A stretch of 64,000 nt of DNA, from positions 124,001 to 188,000 of the forward strand of contig DASREM010000011.1 of NCBI GenBank assembly GCA_035652095.1, given 5' to 3'. Of the stretch, positions 7,948-15,173 are shown piece after piece. Below the pieces are notes generated by a model. The model was given only the letters and a program-made list of their open reading frames with translations. It did not search any database and was not told where the DNA came from. The position numbers and the translations under genes are program-made. Source of the DNA: DASREM01 sp035652095 (GTDB lineage Bacteria > Acidobacteriota > Terriglobia > Terriglobales > Acidobacteriaceae). Numbering within the stretch: the first letter of the stretch is position 1; each line of letters opens with the position of its first letter.

Positions 7948-9226
7948 GAGACATGGGTAACAGAATGTACCGGTCAGATGGGTAACACTTTTGGGCCGAA
8001 GGGATTTTCGAGCGGTTCCAAAACTCTAGTCTCCAAGTCGAAGTAACCGAGATCATACTCCATAAAACTGACCAGCCAGATGTCGTCGTGCACTTCCTTG
8101 ATGCCGACAGCTTGGCCGGCGAAGACTTGGCTGAAATTGATTTTTTTGTTGCCCAGGCAAATGCGGCCGCAGCGGGTGACCACGACGGTTTTGTCGTGGA
8201 AGGGATAATCGATATCGGGCAGGCCGGTATAAGGGCGCGGGGAAGGTGGATAGACCTGGGCCGGACATTGCATATGGAGAGCTTCATGCGGCCGCTGTTC
8301 GTTGAAGATCTCCATGAACTTGTCAAAGCGGGCCTGCTGCTGGAGAAAGTTGACGGCGGCCGGTTTGGTGGCTTCTTTCTTCAAGGTGAGATGCATGCGT
8401 TCATGACGTCCATTTTGCTGCGGATGGCCAGGCTTGATGCGCTCGATGCCAATGCCGAGGCGCAGCCACCAGACGGCGAGCTTGCTGAGGTTAAATAAGG
8501 CGTGAGCGGAAGCGAAGGGCACGCCGTTATCGCTGCGGATGTTGGCGGGCAGGCCGCGCTCTTGAAAGAGCCGCTCAAACACGGTGAAAGCGTAGTCTTC
8601 TCGGGTGGAAGAAAGTGCTTCGCAAGCGAGCAGAAAACGACTGGCGTGATCGGTGACGGTAAGGGGATAACAGTACTGGCGATTGCCCAGCAAGAACTCG
8701 CCTTTGTAGTCGGTGCACCACAGTTCATTCGGGAGCTGTCCTAAAGAGAGAGCCGTGCCCTGTGCGCGTCGCCGCGAACGACTGCTGCGCCGCTCCACCA
8801 AGCCGTGACGATCGAGCACGGCATGGATGGTGCTTTTGGCGGGAAGTCGGATGTCGGCGAAGCGGCGCAGCAGTCGCTCGCGGATTTTCCGAGCGCCCCA
8901 ACTGGGGTGCTCACGCTTCACGTTCAGGATGTAGTTCTCCACCTGAAAGGGCAGTTGATTGGCATAGCGATAGGGACGTCGGCTTCGGTCGGTGAGCCCG
9001 TGAATGCCGCATTCCTGATAGCGATCGAAGATCTTGTAGCCGGTCTTGCGCGAGATCCCGAACTCGCGGCACAAATCCGCCATGGGCTCGCCCGCCAGTC
9101 GGCGAGCTACGAATTTAACTCTCTCATCCATCACCGAACACTCCTTCCACGGCATCCACTTCCTCCCCCCTAAAAAGGGGACAAAGTGTAACCTATGTGT
9201 CCGGTACGATCTGTTACCTATGTCTC
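7948..9226 (-). mobile_element. IS481-family insertion sequence
   Basis: A single-transposase element of about 1.28 kb. The ends are imperfect inverted repeats of roughly 45 bases: the left begins GAGACATGGGTAACAG and the right, read from outside, GAGACATAGGTAACAG. Both continue through GTACCGG and end in an AACACTTT-like block. Inside each end the heptamer-like RGGTAACA block occurs twice, about 27 bases apart, presumably the transposase sites. I cannot identify a target duplication: left flank ends GGCCCG, right flank begins GGGTCG. The element lies between the YihY gene and the azoreductase and interrupts no recognisable gene. Confidence 0.8.
7974..9131 (-). CDS. IS481-family transposase
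   Basis: DDE-type transposase of about 385 residues, the only gene of the element. N-terminal helix-turn-helix (MADLCREFGISRKTGYKIFDRY), then the rve integrase core with the three catalytic acids in WCTDYKG, RSDNG and NGRHERMH, and a C-terminal beta domain ending in FGPKVLPI. The Met at 9131 is preferred: GGAG lies 9 bases upstream and MDERVKFV begins the family's usual sequence; an upstream Met at 9155 adds eight residues. The frame is intact, so the element may still be active. Its stop lies only about 26 bases from the left end. Confidence 0.9.
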   Translation of the reverse strand: MDERVKFVARRLAGEPMADLCREFGISRKTGYKIFDRYQECGIHGLTDRSRRPYRYANQLPFQVENYILNVKREHPSWGARKIRERLLRRFADIRLPAKSTIHAVLDRHGLVERRSSRSRRRAQGTALSLGQLPNELWCTDYKGEFLLGNRQYCYPLTVTDHASRFLLACEALSSTREDYAFTVFERLFQERGLPANIRSDNGVPFASAHALFNLSKLAVWWLRLGIGIERIKPGHPQQNGRHERMHLTLKKEATKPAAVNFLQQQARFDKFMEIFNEQRPHEALHMQCPAQVYPPSPRPYTGLPDIDYPFHDKTVVVTRCGRICLGNKKINFSQVFAGQAVGIKEVHDDIWLVSFMEYDLGYFDLETRVLEPLENPFGPKVLPI

Positions 9227-9467
9227 GGGTCGCTCATCCACGATTTCCTCCTGCAACGTCGGTCATTGGCCTCGAAAAAACATGCGCGTCATCGACCTGC
9301 CGTATCTTGTCTCCTGCGCAGCCATAATCGCGCTCAGCGCCGCACGTCGAAACCGCGTCCGCAGGACTCTCCACACAAATATCAACAAGTGCCTAACGGG
9401 CGCTCCAGTTGCTGCTCGCTCACCCTTGAGTTGACGAGTTGACGCGGCGCCCATGTATGGTGTCCGG

Positions 9468-10091
9468 TCAAGCGACGAGTTGTTGTACCTCACGCAAAGC
9501 GCATGTCAATGCTCTGGTCTTCGCCTCCTCATCAACTGTTATGCCCTCGGCCACGACGAACTCAGGATTGGTCACTCCCAGAAAGGACAGCACCGTGCGC
9601 ATGTAGGTTTCTGCATGTTCGGCAGACATCGCGGTGGTGCGAGATGCGTAAAATACACCGCGCGTGATTGCGACGATAACCCGCTTGTTGCCGACCAGCC
9701 CTCCCACCGGCCCCTGTGGCCCGTACCGGAAGGTCTTGCCCGGCACAACAATGATGTCAATCCAAGCTTTCAGCTGCGTGGGGATGCTCCAGTTGTACAT
9801 GGGAGCACCTAATACCACGATGTCGGCGGCCATGAACTCATCCAGGAGCCGCTGGCTCTCATCCCGGACACGCTGAGCAATCGCATCCAGCGGTCCCGCC
9901 TGCACCGACGAGGGATGGTCTCCTGGCAGCGTAGCCAGAGTCATGTGAGGCGGAGGTGTGGCTGCCAAGTCCCGATAAACGACCTCGATCTGCGGATGCT
10001 CCTGCTTAAACCTGGCGACGATGGCACCCGTGAGCTGGCGGCCCTTCGAGTGGCTGCCGAGGATACTTGAATCAATATGAAGAAGTTTCAT
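9468..10091 (-). CDS. azoR: FMN-dependent NADH-azoreductase
   Basis: 207-residue flavodoxin-fold oxidoreductase of the AzoR family, which uses NAD(P)H and FMN to reduce quinones and azo compounds two electrons at a time in the cytoplasm. Recognised by KLLHIDSSILGSHSKGRQL at the N-terminus, the flavin-site segment GAPMYNWSIPTQLKAWID, and GKTFRYGPQGPVGGL. The Met at 10091 gives the expected length (E. coli AzoR is about 200 residues); the frame is open far upstream into the preceding gene but without family features. It lies 52 bases after the AhpD-like gene at 10144-10644 and is probably co-transcribed from the promoter at 10692-10718. Confidence 0.93.
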   Translation of the reverse strand: MKLLHIDSSILGSHSKGRQLTGAIVARFKQEHPQIEVVYRDLAATPPPHMTLATLPGDHPSSVQAGPLDAIAQRVRDESQRLLDEFMAADIVVLGAPMYNWSIPTQLKAWIDIIVVPGKTFRYGPQGPVGGLVGNKRVIVAITRGVFYASRTTAMSAEHAETYMRTVLSFLGVTNPEFVVAEGITVDEEAKTRALTCALREVQQLVA

Positions 10092-10143
10092 GACCATAAC
10101 TCGGTGTGGCAGCGCGACCGCAGAGCGGCCGCGCAACCCTGGC

Positions 10144-10644
10144 TCAGTCTGCCGCGACCTGGTTCTTCCTCCACTCCCTGGCTTCGTCCGATTTTGCCCA
10201 TTCACCGGCCACCTGCCTCGTCGCGACGTTGAGGCGATTCCAGACATTGGTCGTCGCGATCCAGAGAACGAGAGACCCAAGGGCCCTTTCGTCGTAGTGT
10301 CGCGCCGCTTCTGACCAGATTTCATCTGGAACCGGGTCGGAGCGGTCGCTCAGCCGAGTGACGGCTTCGGTGAGCGCGAGCGCGGCGCGTTCGGCATCCG
10401 TAAAGTAAGGCGCGTCCTTCCACGCCGCCACCGCGAACAGGCGCTCCATGGTTTCGTCCGCCTGTTTCAAGCGGAAACTCAGGTCAACGCACACGCTACA
10501 ACCATTGATCTGACTGGCCCGCAGGTGAACCAGATCCAGGGTCTTCTTGGGTACGCCGCCTTGTTCTGAAGTCTTTGCCAGGCTTCGCAGTAACTCTACT
10601 GCGCCGGGAACAACCATGGCCGGGTTCTTTATTCGTGCTTCCAT
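10144..10644 (-). CDS. Carboxymuconolactone decarboxylase/AhpD-like protein
   Basis: 166 residues of the CMD/AhpD superfamily, small all-helical proteins usually acting as thiol-dependent peroxidase partners. The redox motif is intact: C49-S-V-C52 followed by VD. The segment TLDLVHLRASQINGC and the C-terminal SLVLWIATTNVWNRLNVATRQV are typical. Start at 10644 is supported by AAGGAG eight bases upstream. It precedes azoR and is preceded by a promoter-like GGTCACA-N16-CGTC. A divergent gene 280 bases away encodes a second family member with Sec instead of the resolving or peroxidatic Cys. Expected role: oxidative stress defence under the local ECF sigma factor. Confidence 0.9.
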   Translation of the reverse strand: MEARIKNPAMVVPGAVELLRSLAKTSEQGGVPKKTLDLVHLRASQINGCSVCVDLSFRLKQADETMERLFAVAAWKDAPYFTDAERAALALTEAVTRLSDRSDPVPDEIWSEAARHYDERALGSLVLWIATTNVWNRLNVATRQVAGEWAKSDEAREWRKNQVAAD

Positions 10645-10691
10645 GACTCAGTCTCCTTCTTGAGAACTTGTGTTTTTGCCTTCCTTACCAT

Positions 10692-10718
10692 GACGATGGA
10701 CAACGCCAGAGTGTGACC
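10692..10718 (-). promoter_or_regulatory. ECF41/SigJ-like promoter before the CMD-azoR pair
   Basis: Read on the minus strand: GGTCACA (10718-10712), 16 bases, CGTC (10695-10692), then about 48 bases to the ATG at 10644. This matches, as I recall it, the published consensus for ECF41/SigJ-type promoters (TGTCACA or sGTCACA, N16, CGTC). The sigma factor gene at 11551 lies less than 1 kb away, and CMD and oxidoreductase genes are the known targets of that class. Autonomous activity is not shown. Confidence 0.6.
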
Positions 10719-10924
10719 GCAAAGCCGCGCGCGGCACTAACGCAAGCGTTTTGAAAGGCTTGCTTTGTCCCTCGAGTCGGGAGACCCTCAACCACAAGAG
10801 ATCCGCGCTACCCCCCTTTTGCGTAACCAACTGTTCGAGTTCTTCTGTCACAATATTTCGATTCGTCATCACTATGGCGAGTCATTGCCAAAACGCCGAC
10901 ATCAAATTGAACAAGGAGCGTTCC

Positions 10925-11497
10925 ATGGCAAGAGTCGAGGGAGTTGACCCGCAACAGACTTCGTTCCTGATGCGGCAGGTCTTCAAGAAGGTCCGCAAGA
11001 TGTTGGGCCGCGATCTGACTCCACAAAAGATCGCAGCCCGCGTTCCGCGCGTGTTCTGGCTGGGTGCTGTCGCAGAGTGGCTGCTCGGACAGAAAGCGGC
11101 GGTCTCGCAGCGGCAGCGGATGCTTCTGACGCTGCGCACCGCGGTACGGGTCGGATGTCCGTTTTGAATCGACGCCAATTCTGCCGGAGGCAGAATGTAC
11201 GGTCTGAGCGATGACGAAATTGCGGCGATCCGCGAAGGACAGTTCGCGGCGTTTGCACCGGCGGAGGTTGCTTTGTTGCACATGGCCGACGCCATGGCTG
11301 ATACCCCGTCGAATATCTGTGATGAGCTCTATCAAGTGCTGCGCCGGCACTTTTCGGAACAGCAACTCATCGAGTTAGCGGCCACCGCGGCACTGGAGAA
11401 TTTCCGTGCACGATATAACCGTGTGTTCGACGTGGGAAGCGACGGGCTGTACCGCAAAGGCCTGAGGTTCAAACAGCCTCACGGCTCGGTTGCATAA
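10925..11497 (+). CDS. AhpD-like/carboxymuconolactone decarboxylase selenoprotein (in-frame TGA at 11165)
   Basis: 190 residues if the TGA at 11165-11167 is read as selenocysteine. The Met at 10925 is preceded by AAGGAG at six bases. Up to the TGA the protein has the family's N-terminal helices and reaches RVGCPF; after it the same frame continues for 109 codons (IDANSAGGRMYGLSDDEIAAI, then LLHMADAMADTP and ELAATAALENFRARYNRVF), all typical of the family. The TGA occupies the second Cys of the CxxC site: C78-P-F-U81-I-D, aligning with C49-S-V-C52-V-D of the neighbour at 10144. A hairpin fitting a bacterial SECIS follows. AhpD-like selenoproteins are known from metagenomes. The alternative is a point nonsense mutation splitting the gene into 10925-11167 and 11195-11497. 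Confidence 0.75.
11178..11196 (+). promoter_or_regulatory. Putative bacterial SECIS element
   Basis: ATTCTGCC (11178-11185), loop GGA (11186-11188), GGCAGAAT (11189-11196): an eight-base-pair perfect stem with a three-base loop. The first loop G is 19 bases after the TGA, essentially the spacing in E. coli fdhF mRNA, and the loop begins with G as the bacterial SECIS rule requires. It would be bound by SelB to insert Sec at codon 81. Confidence 0.7.
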
Positions 11498-11555
11498 CGT
11501 TCCCGCGTCATCCATATGGATAAAGGAGCTAAGCAAAGAAATTTGACGTTATGCA
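11491..11555 (+). repeat. Nested inverted repeats around the sigma-factor start codon
   Basis: Outer arms TGCATAACGT (11491-11500) and ACGTTATGCA (11546-11555) are a perfect 10-bp inverted repeat. The left arm contains the stop codon of the upstream gene, the right arm the ATG (11551) of the sigma gene, and the only AAGGAG (11522-11527) lies in the loop, unusually far from the ATG. A 12-bp perfect palindrome, ATCCATATGGAT (11510-11521), sits inside. This may sequester the start codon until ribosomes finish the upstream gene, or be a regulator site. Confidence 0.5.
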
Positions 11556-12438
11556 TGAACAGGAATGGCTAGCTGAGAAGTTCGAGGCAAACCGCGGCCA
11601 TTTGCGGGCGGTAGCTTACCGCATGCTCGGTTCGGTCAACGAGGCCGACGATGCTGTGCAGGAAGCCTGGCTGCGTCTGAGCCGCTCGGACGCAGGCACA
11701 ATCGAGAACCTCGGAGGATGGCTGACTACCGTCGTTTCACGGGTTTGCCTGGATATGTTGCGCTCGCGCAGTTCGCGGAAAGAGGAGGCACTTGACACCC
11801 AAGTAGCGTCCCCACCTGTCGACAGCGAACGACCCAAAGATCCTGAACACGAGACCCTCATGGCAGACTCCATCGGCGCGGCACTGTTGATCATCCTTGA
11901 TCGGTTAGATCCGGCCGAGCGGCTGGCGTTTGTTCTGCACGACATGTTTGCCGTTCCTTTTGACGAAATCGCCTCAATAGTTGGGCGCTCGCCGGAAGCT
12001 GCCCGACAACTGGCGAGCCGGGCGCGGCGGCGCATTCAGGGTGCGCCAGCGGTTCCCAAGACTAGCCTCGTGGAGCAGCGACGGGTGGTTGACGTCTTCC
12101 TGGACGCTGTACGCCGCGGTGATTTGGAAGGCCTGATCGCGGTGCTTGATCCCGATATCGTGGTCACGGTCGATGAAGCCGCCGCACGTCCGGGCGCGCC
12201 CAGGGAGATTCGCGGAGCACGCAACTGGGCAAAGGGAGCCATCGCATTCTCGCGACAACTCCCGGGAGCAGTACAGCCCATGTTGGTCAACGGAGAAGTG
12301 GGATTGGTTTGGAGTCCCGGCGGACATGTATTTCGTGTGCTTCGCTGCTCCTTCGTGAATGGGAGAATCGCAAGGGCCGAGATCATCGCCGATCCAGCTC
12401 GTGTACGCGAACTTGATCTTGCCATACTCGATGAATGA
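11551..12438 (+). CDS. ECF sigma factor with SnoaL-like C-terminal domain (ECF41/SigJ-like)
   Basis: 295-residue extracytoplasmic-function sigma factor. Region 2 (AYRMLGSVNEADDAVQEAWLRL, then LTTVVSRVCLDMLRSR), region 4 (RLAFVLHDMFAVPFDEIASI followed by SPEAARQLASRARRRI), then a SnoaL-like extension of about 100 residues starting VDVFLDAVRRGDLEGLIAVL. In such factors the extension replaces an anti-sigma protein as internal regulator. The motifs usually quoted for ECF41 (WLPEP, DGGGK, NPDKL) are not visible, so it may belong to a sister group. Typical neighbours (CMD proteins, oxidoreductase, epimerases) are present. It lies 53 bases after the selenoprotein gene and its start is enclosed in an inverted repeat. 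Confidence 0.9.
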   Translation: MHEQEWLAEKFEANRGHLRAVAYRMLGSVNEADDAVQEAWLRLSRSDAGTIENLGGWLTTVVSRVCLDMLRSRSSRKEEALDTQVASPPVDSERPKDPEHETLMADSIGAALLIILDRLDPAERLAFVLHDMFAVPFDEIASIVGRSPEAARQLASRARRRIQGAPAVPKTSLVEQRRVVDVFLDAVRRGDLEGLIAVLDPDIVVTVDEAAARPGAPREIRGARNWAKGAIAFSRQLPGAVQPMLVNGEVGLVWSPGGHVFRVLRCSFVNGRIARAEIIADPARVRELDLAILDE

Positions 12439-12478
12439 GAGCTCTTAAAGTTGGTCTCCAGATCCTTGGAGGGAAAAA

Positions 12479-12858
12479 TTGGTAACCGTACTCGCCTTAG
12501 GCCTCGATCCAGATTTCGCGGATTTCAAGTCGATGCCCGGCCTCACGACTGAACTCGTTCGGGCCTATATCGATTCTCAACTGACTCGCATTCGCGCTTT
12601 GGGCTATCAAGTCGACAGTTGCTTGGTCGCCTTGGGCAATACCGCCGAAGAGGTCCTGAAGGAAAATCCGAGCAAACGGGCATACGACTGCGTGATGATT
12701 GGTGCAGGTCTTCGCGCGCCCGGACAACTCCTCCTTTTTAAAAGCCTATCAGCGTGGTCCACACCCGCGCTCCAAAAGCAAAGATATGCTTTAACACAAC
12801 ACCTGCGGACTCAGCGGAGGCCGTCCAACGGTGGTTGATGCCGGCTAGCCCCTCGTGA
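12479..12858 (+). pseudogene. Conserved hypothetical protein, frameshifted near 12740
   Basis: Begins at a TTG (12479) with TTGGAGGG shortly upstream: MVTVLALGLDPDFADFKSMP, with a Rossmann-like ending YDCVMIGAGLRAPGQLLLF. At TTTTTAAAAG (12735-12744) the frame appears to lose one base. The first frame runs on into low-quality sequence to 12838, while another frame resumes with SVVHTRAPKAKICFNTTPAD and reaches a stop at 12858. Restoring one G (TTTTTGAAAAG) would give a protein of about 126 residues. The family is not known to me. Either a recent pseudogene or a homopolymer sequencing error. Confidence 0.55.
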
Positions 12859-12932
12859 AAAGACAGCGACCAGGGCTGCCAGCTGCATCCGGACGTCCGG
12901 CAGTTCGAGGAACGATGTAGCGCTTGGAGTAG

Positions 12933-13508
12933 TCAGAAGCTCCGCAAGAGAAACTCCCGTGCATGCGCTAGTACTTTCTCTTGCATCGTGCGATCTGGCA
13001 GTAGGCGAGCGATTTCAATCGCCCCGATCATCGTTGAAAAGATCGCAAAGAAAGCGCGTTCTTTGTCCGCGATCCGTCGGCCAGGCATAAACGGCACCAT
13101 TCGACTTTTGTAGCTCACGAGCTCCGCAACGATTTGAGGCTTGATCCTCTTACCGACCCGTGCCAATTCAGGTCCGAGTGTCGCCAACGGGCAGCCGTGG
13201 TCGGGATGTTCGCAGTGTTCCGGACGCAGGTAGGTCCTTACAATCGCCTTCCACCCCTCCCCGGGCGACGACTGCTCAGCGGCTTGGATCAAGCGATCCA
13301 CGATTTCCCGAAAGCCCTCCCTAAGGGATTCCACAAGCAGGTCGTCCTTGCTCCCGAAATGCTTGTAAAAGCCTCCGTGGGTCAGGCCGGTGTCCGCCAT
13401 CACAGTTGCGACTGCCGCCCCGTTTAGCCCGTTGGAGCGGACCCGCCGCGAAGCATCTTTTACGATCTTTTGATGGACTTCGGCTTTGTGACCTGGTTGG
13501 TAACGCAT
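12933..13508 (-). CDS. TetR family transcriptional regulator
   Basis: 191-residue repressor. The N-terminal helix-turn-helix is clear (AAVATVMADTGLTHGGFYKHF followed by GSKDDLLVESL), with a C-terminal ligand domain including CEHPDHGCPLATLGPELAR, a segment seen in LmrA/YxaF-like TetR proteins. The ATG at 13508 is preferred over the TTG two codons upstream. It is divergent from the NmrA-like gene at 13630; the 120-base space holds a 24-bp near-perfect palindrome (13588-13611), the likely operator. The ligand is unknown; by position it should control the NmrA-like gene and the membrane protein after it. Confidence 0.92.
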   Translation of the reverse strand: MRYQPGHKAEVHQKIVKDASRRVRSNGLNGAAVATVMADTGLTHGGFYKHFGSKDDLLVESLREGFREIVDRLIQAAEQSSPGEGWKAIVRTYLRPEHCEHPDHGCPLATLGPELARVGKRIKPQIVAELVSYKSRMVPFMPGRRIADKERAFFAIFSTMIGAIEIARLLPDRTMQEKVLAHAREFLLRSF

Positions 13509-13587
13509 ACCCAAATAGGATGCTGCGAATCATCTCAAGACGCAAGTTGGCGATTTCCACAGCCAGGGGACAAAGAAAATGGAATCC

Positions 13588-13611
13588 ATAGGATTATAGC
13601 TATCATCCTAT
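13588..13611. promoter_or_regulatory. Palindromic operator for the divergent TetR regulator
   Basis: A 24-bp dyad: arms ATAGGAT and ATCCTAT flank the core ATAGCTAT, with a single mismatched pair (positions 8 and 17). It ends 18 bases before the ATG of the NmrA-like gene and about 80 bases from the TetR start, where a repressor would block the promoter. Size and symmetry suit a TetR dimer pair. Confidence 0.75.
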
Positions 13612-13629
13612 GCTCCGAAAGGATTCTTA

Positions 13630-14589
13630 ATGACTCATCCAATTCTGGTCACGGGCGCAGCGGGTGGGACGCAAGGATCGACCGGACGGCAGATTGCAAG
13701 CCTTTTGATGGAAAAAGGCATTCCGGTTCGTGCTTTAGTTCATAAATTCGACGCGAGGTCGGATGGCCTACGCATGCAAGGGGCGGAGGTAGTCAAGGGC
13801 GACCTCCTGAACCCGGCCTCAGTTCAAGCCGCAATGCGAGGGATCAAGCGCACGTACTTTACATACCCAGTCGCCGACGGACTACTCGAGGCAGCCACAA
13901 TTTTCGCCGACGCGGCTCGCGATGCAGGCGTGGAATTGGTGGTGAACAATTCACAGTTTCAGGGCACGCCTGAAGATCTCGCTTTTCGCGATCCACGATA
14001 CGCTCCCAGCTTCCGCAATTTGCAGCACCGGCTGGCCGACCGCATTTTCGACTGGGCAAACGTGGGAGCTGTTCATCTCCAAGCGCCGCCCTACTACGAG
14101 AACGTACGCGCTCTTGTCAGCGCGAGCATTGCTCAGCAAAGCACCGTATTTCTGCCTTGGGGAGAGGACACGACCGTCCTTCCCCTGGTCGGCGCGGAAG
14201 ACGTATCCCATGTAGCCGCCACCCTGCTGGCCAATCCTGGTAGGCCCTCTCAAAATGCTTACCCTCTCATCGGCGAAACTCCAACGGTGAGGGAGATGAT
14301 CGAAAAATTGGGCAGAGCCATTGGACGGCGGGTTCGCTATGTCGCAATCACGGACGAGCAGTGGGCCAACGCAGTGAAGGAGCGGATCAATCCCCACGCA
14401 CTCGATCACTTGACACACCTCTGGCAATACTTCCGGAAGGGTGAGGAACGATTTTATGCCACCGATGCCATCCGTGTGGTCACCGGACGCGATCCACAGA
14501 CGTTGGAAGAGTTCTTCCGGTCAAACGCTGAATTCATCACCACCGGCTCAGTGAGGTCATTGGACGGTTCGAACAAAGTGGCAAGCTAA
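13630..14589 (+). CDS. NmrA-like NAD(P)-binding protein
   Basis: 319-residue atypical short-chain dehydrogenase of the NmrA/NAD(P)H-binding group. The nucleotide site is PILVTGAAGGTQGSTGRQIA; later segments are VKGDLLNPASVQAAMRGIKR and LPLVGAEDVSHVAATLLANP. The classical catalytic YxxxK is not evident, so it may act as a redox sensor or a quinone-type reductase. AAGGA lies five bases before the ATG. It is preceded by the TetR operator and followed after 10 bases by a membrane protein with its own good ribosome site, so the two form an operon. Proteins of this type accompany ECF41-type sigma factors. Confidence 0.9.
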   Translation: MTHPILVTGAAGGTQGSTGRQIASLLMEKGIPVRALVHKFDARSDGLRMQGAEVVKGDLLNPASVQAAMRGIKRTYFTYPVADGLLEAATIFADAARDAGVELVVNNSQFQGTPEDLAFRDPRYAPSFRNLQHRLADRIFDWANVGAVHLQAPPYYENVRALVSASIAQQSTVFLPWGEDTTVLPLVGAEDVSHVAATLLANPGRPSQNAYPLIGETPTVREMIEKLGRAIGRRVRYVAITDEQWANAVKERINPHALDHLTHLWQYFRKGEERFYATDAIRVVTGRDPQTLEEFFRSNAEFITTGSVRSLDGSNKVAS

Positions 14590-14599
14590 AGGAGGGCAA

Positions 14600-15130
14600 A
14601 TGTCGCCGCAAATCATCTTCCAACTACAGCTCGTTCTTGGTTATGTCGCATGGCTAGTTTGTTTCCGTACCTACTTCTGGCCAAGGCTCAAGTTAATGGA
14701 CCAGGTGCAAGCGGAACGCGTCATCGCCACACTGCACAGCTTTCGCTTTTTTGGTCTGGTCTTTGTTCTTCCGGGCGTCGTCGGCCCCAATTTGCCGGCT
14801 AGCTTTGCCACGTTTGCTGCCTACTGGGACTTCGCAACCGGCATTCTAGCCTTGCTGGCGCTGCTGACGGTGAGAATAAAGCCACTCTTTTGGCTGTTCG
14901 TTGTGGCCTTCAATCTTGTAGGGACGCTCGACCTCGTCCTCGACTACTACCACGCTACCAAAGTCGGACTCCCAGCTTTGGCCGGGCAGTTGGGAGCGAC
15001 CTACGTGATCCCGGTCATTTACGTGCCTCTGCTCATGATTACGCACCTCGGCGCATTCTATTTGCTTCTGCGCCCTCAATCCGACGCGGCTCATGCGCTC
15101 GTCAGCGATCCGCCCCCTCGTCGTAGATGA
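14600..15130 (+). CDS. Four-span membrane protein of unknown function
   Basis: 176 residues with about four hydrophobic spans: IIFQLQLVLGYVAWLVCF, SFRFFGLVFVLPGVVG, YWDFATGILALLALLTV plus PLFWLFVVAFNLVGTLDLVL, and YVIPVIYVPLLMITHLGAF. The tail is polar and ends PPPRRR. An AAAGGAGGG site precedes the ATG. It follows the NmrA-like gene after 10 bases and is expected to be under the same TetR control. I recognise no named family; the layout resembles DoxX- or DUF-type small membrane proteins that accompany oxidoreductases. Confidence 0.75.
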   Translation: MSPQIIFQLQLVLGYVAWLVCFRTYFWPRLKLMDQVQAERVIATLHSFRFFGLVFVLPGVVGPNLPASFATFAAYWDFATGILALLALLTVRIKPLFWLFVVAFNLVGTLDLVLDYYHATKVGLPALAGQLGATYVIPVIYVPLLMITHLGAFYLLLRPQSDAAHALVSDPPPRRR

Positions 15131-15173
15131 ACAGGAAGATTCCTGCAGAATGTTGGCTCATGCTTGAGTACAT

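Noticed and set aside
10846..10867. TGTCACA followed by CGTC upstream of the selenoprotein gene, as an ECF41-type promoter
   Set aside because: The boxes are only 11 bases apart instead of 16, too short for an ECF sigma factor. The minus-strand site at 10692-10718 has the right spacing.
10648..10872. 74-codon minus-strand frame upstream of the CMD gene
   Set aside because: It covers the promoter region and the start of the divergent gene, has no ribosome site and no recognisable sequence.
11195..11497. Separate 100-residue gene starting at the ATG at 11195
   Set aside because: That ATG lies in the SECIS-like hairpin, lacks a ribosome site, and the product would begin in the middle of the AhpD fold. 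A single gene with a recoded TGA explains the region better.
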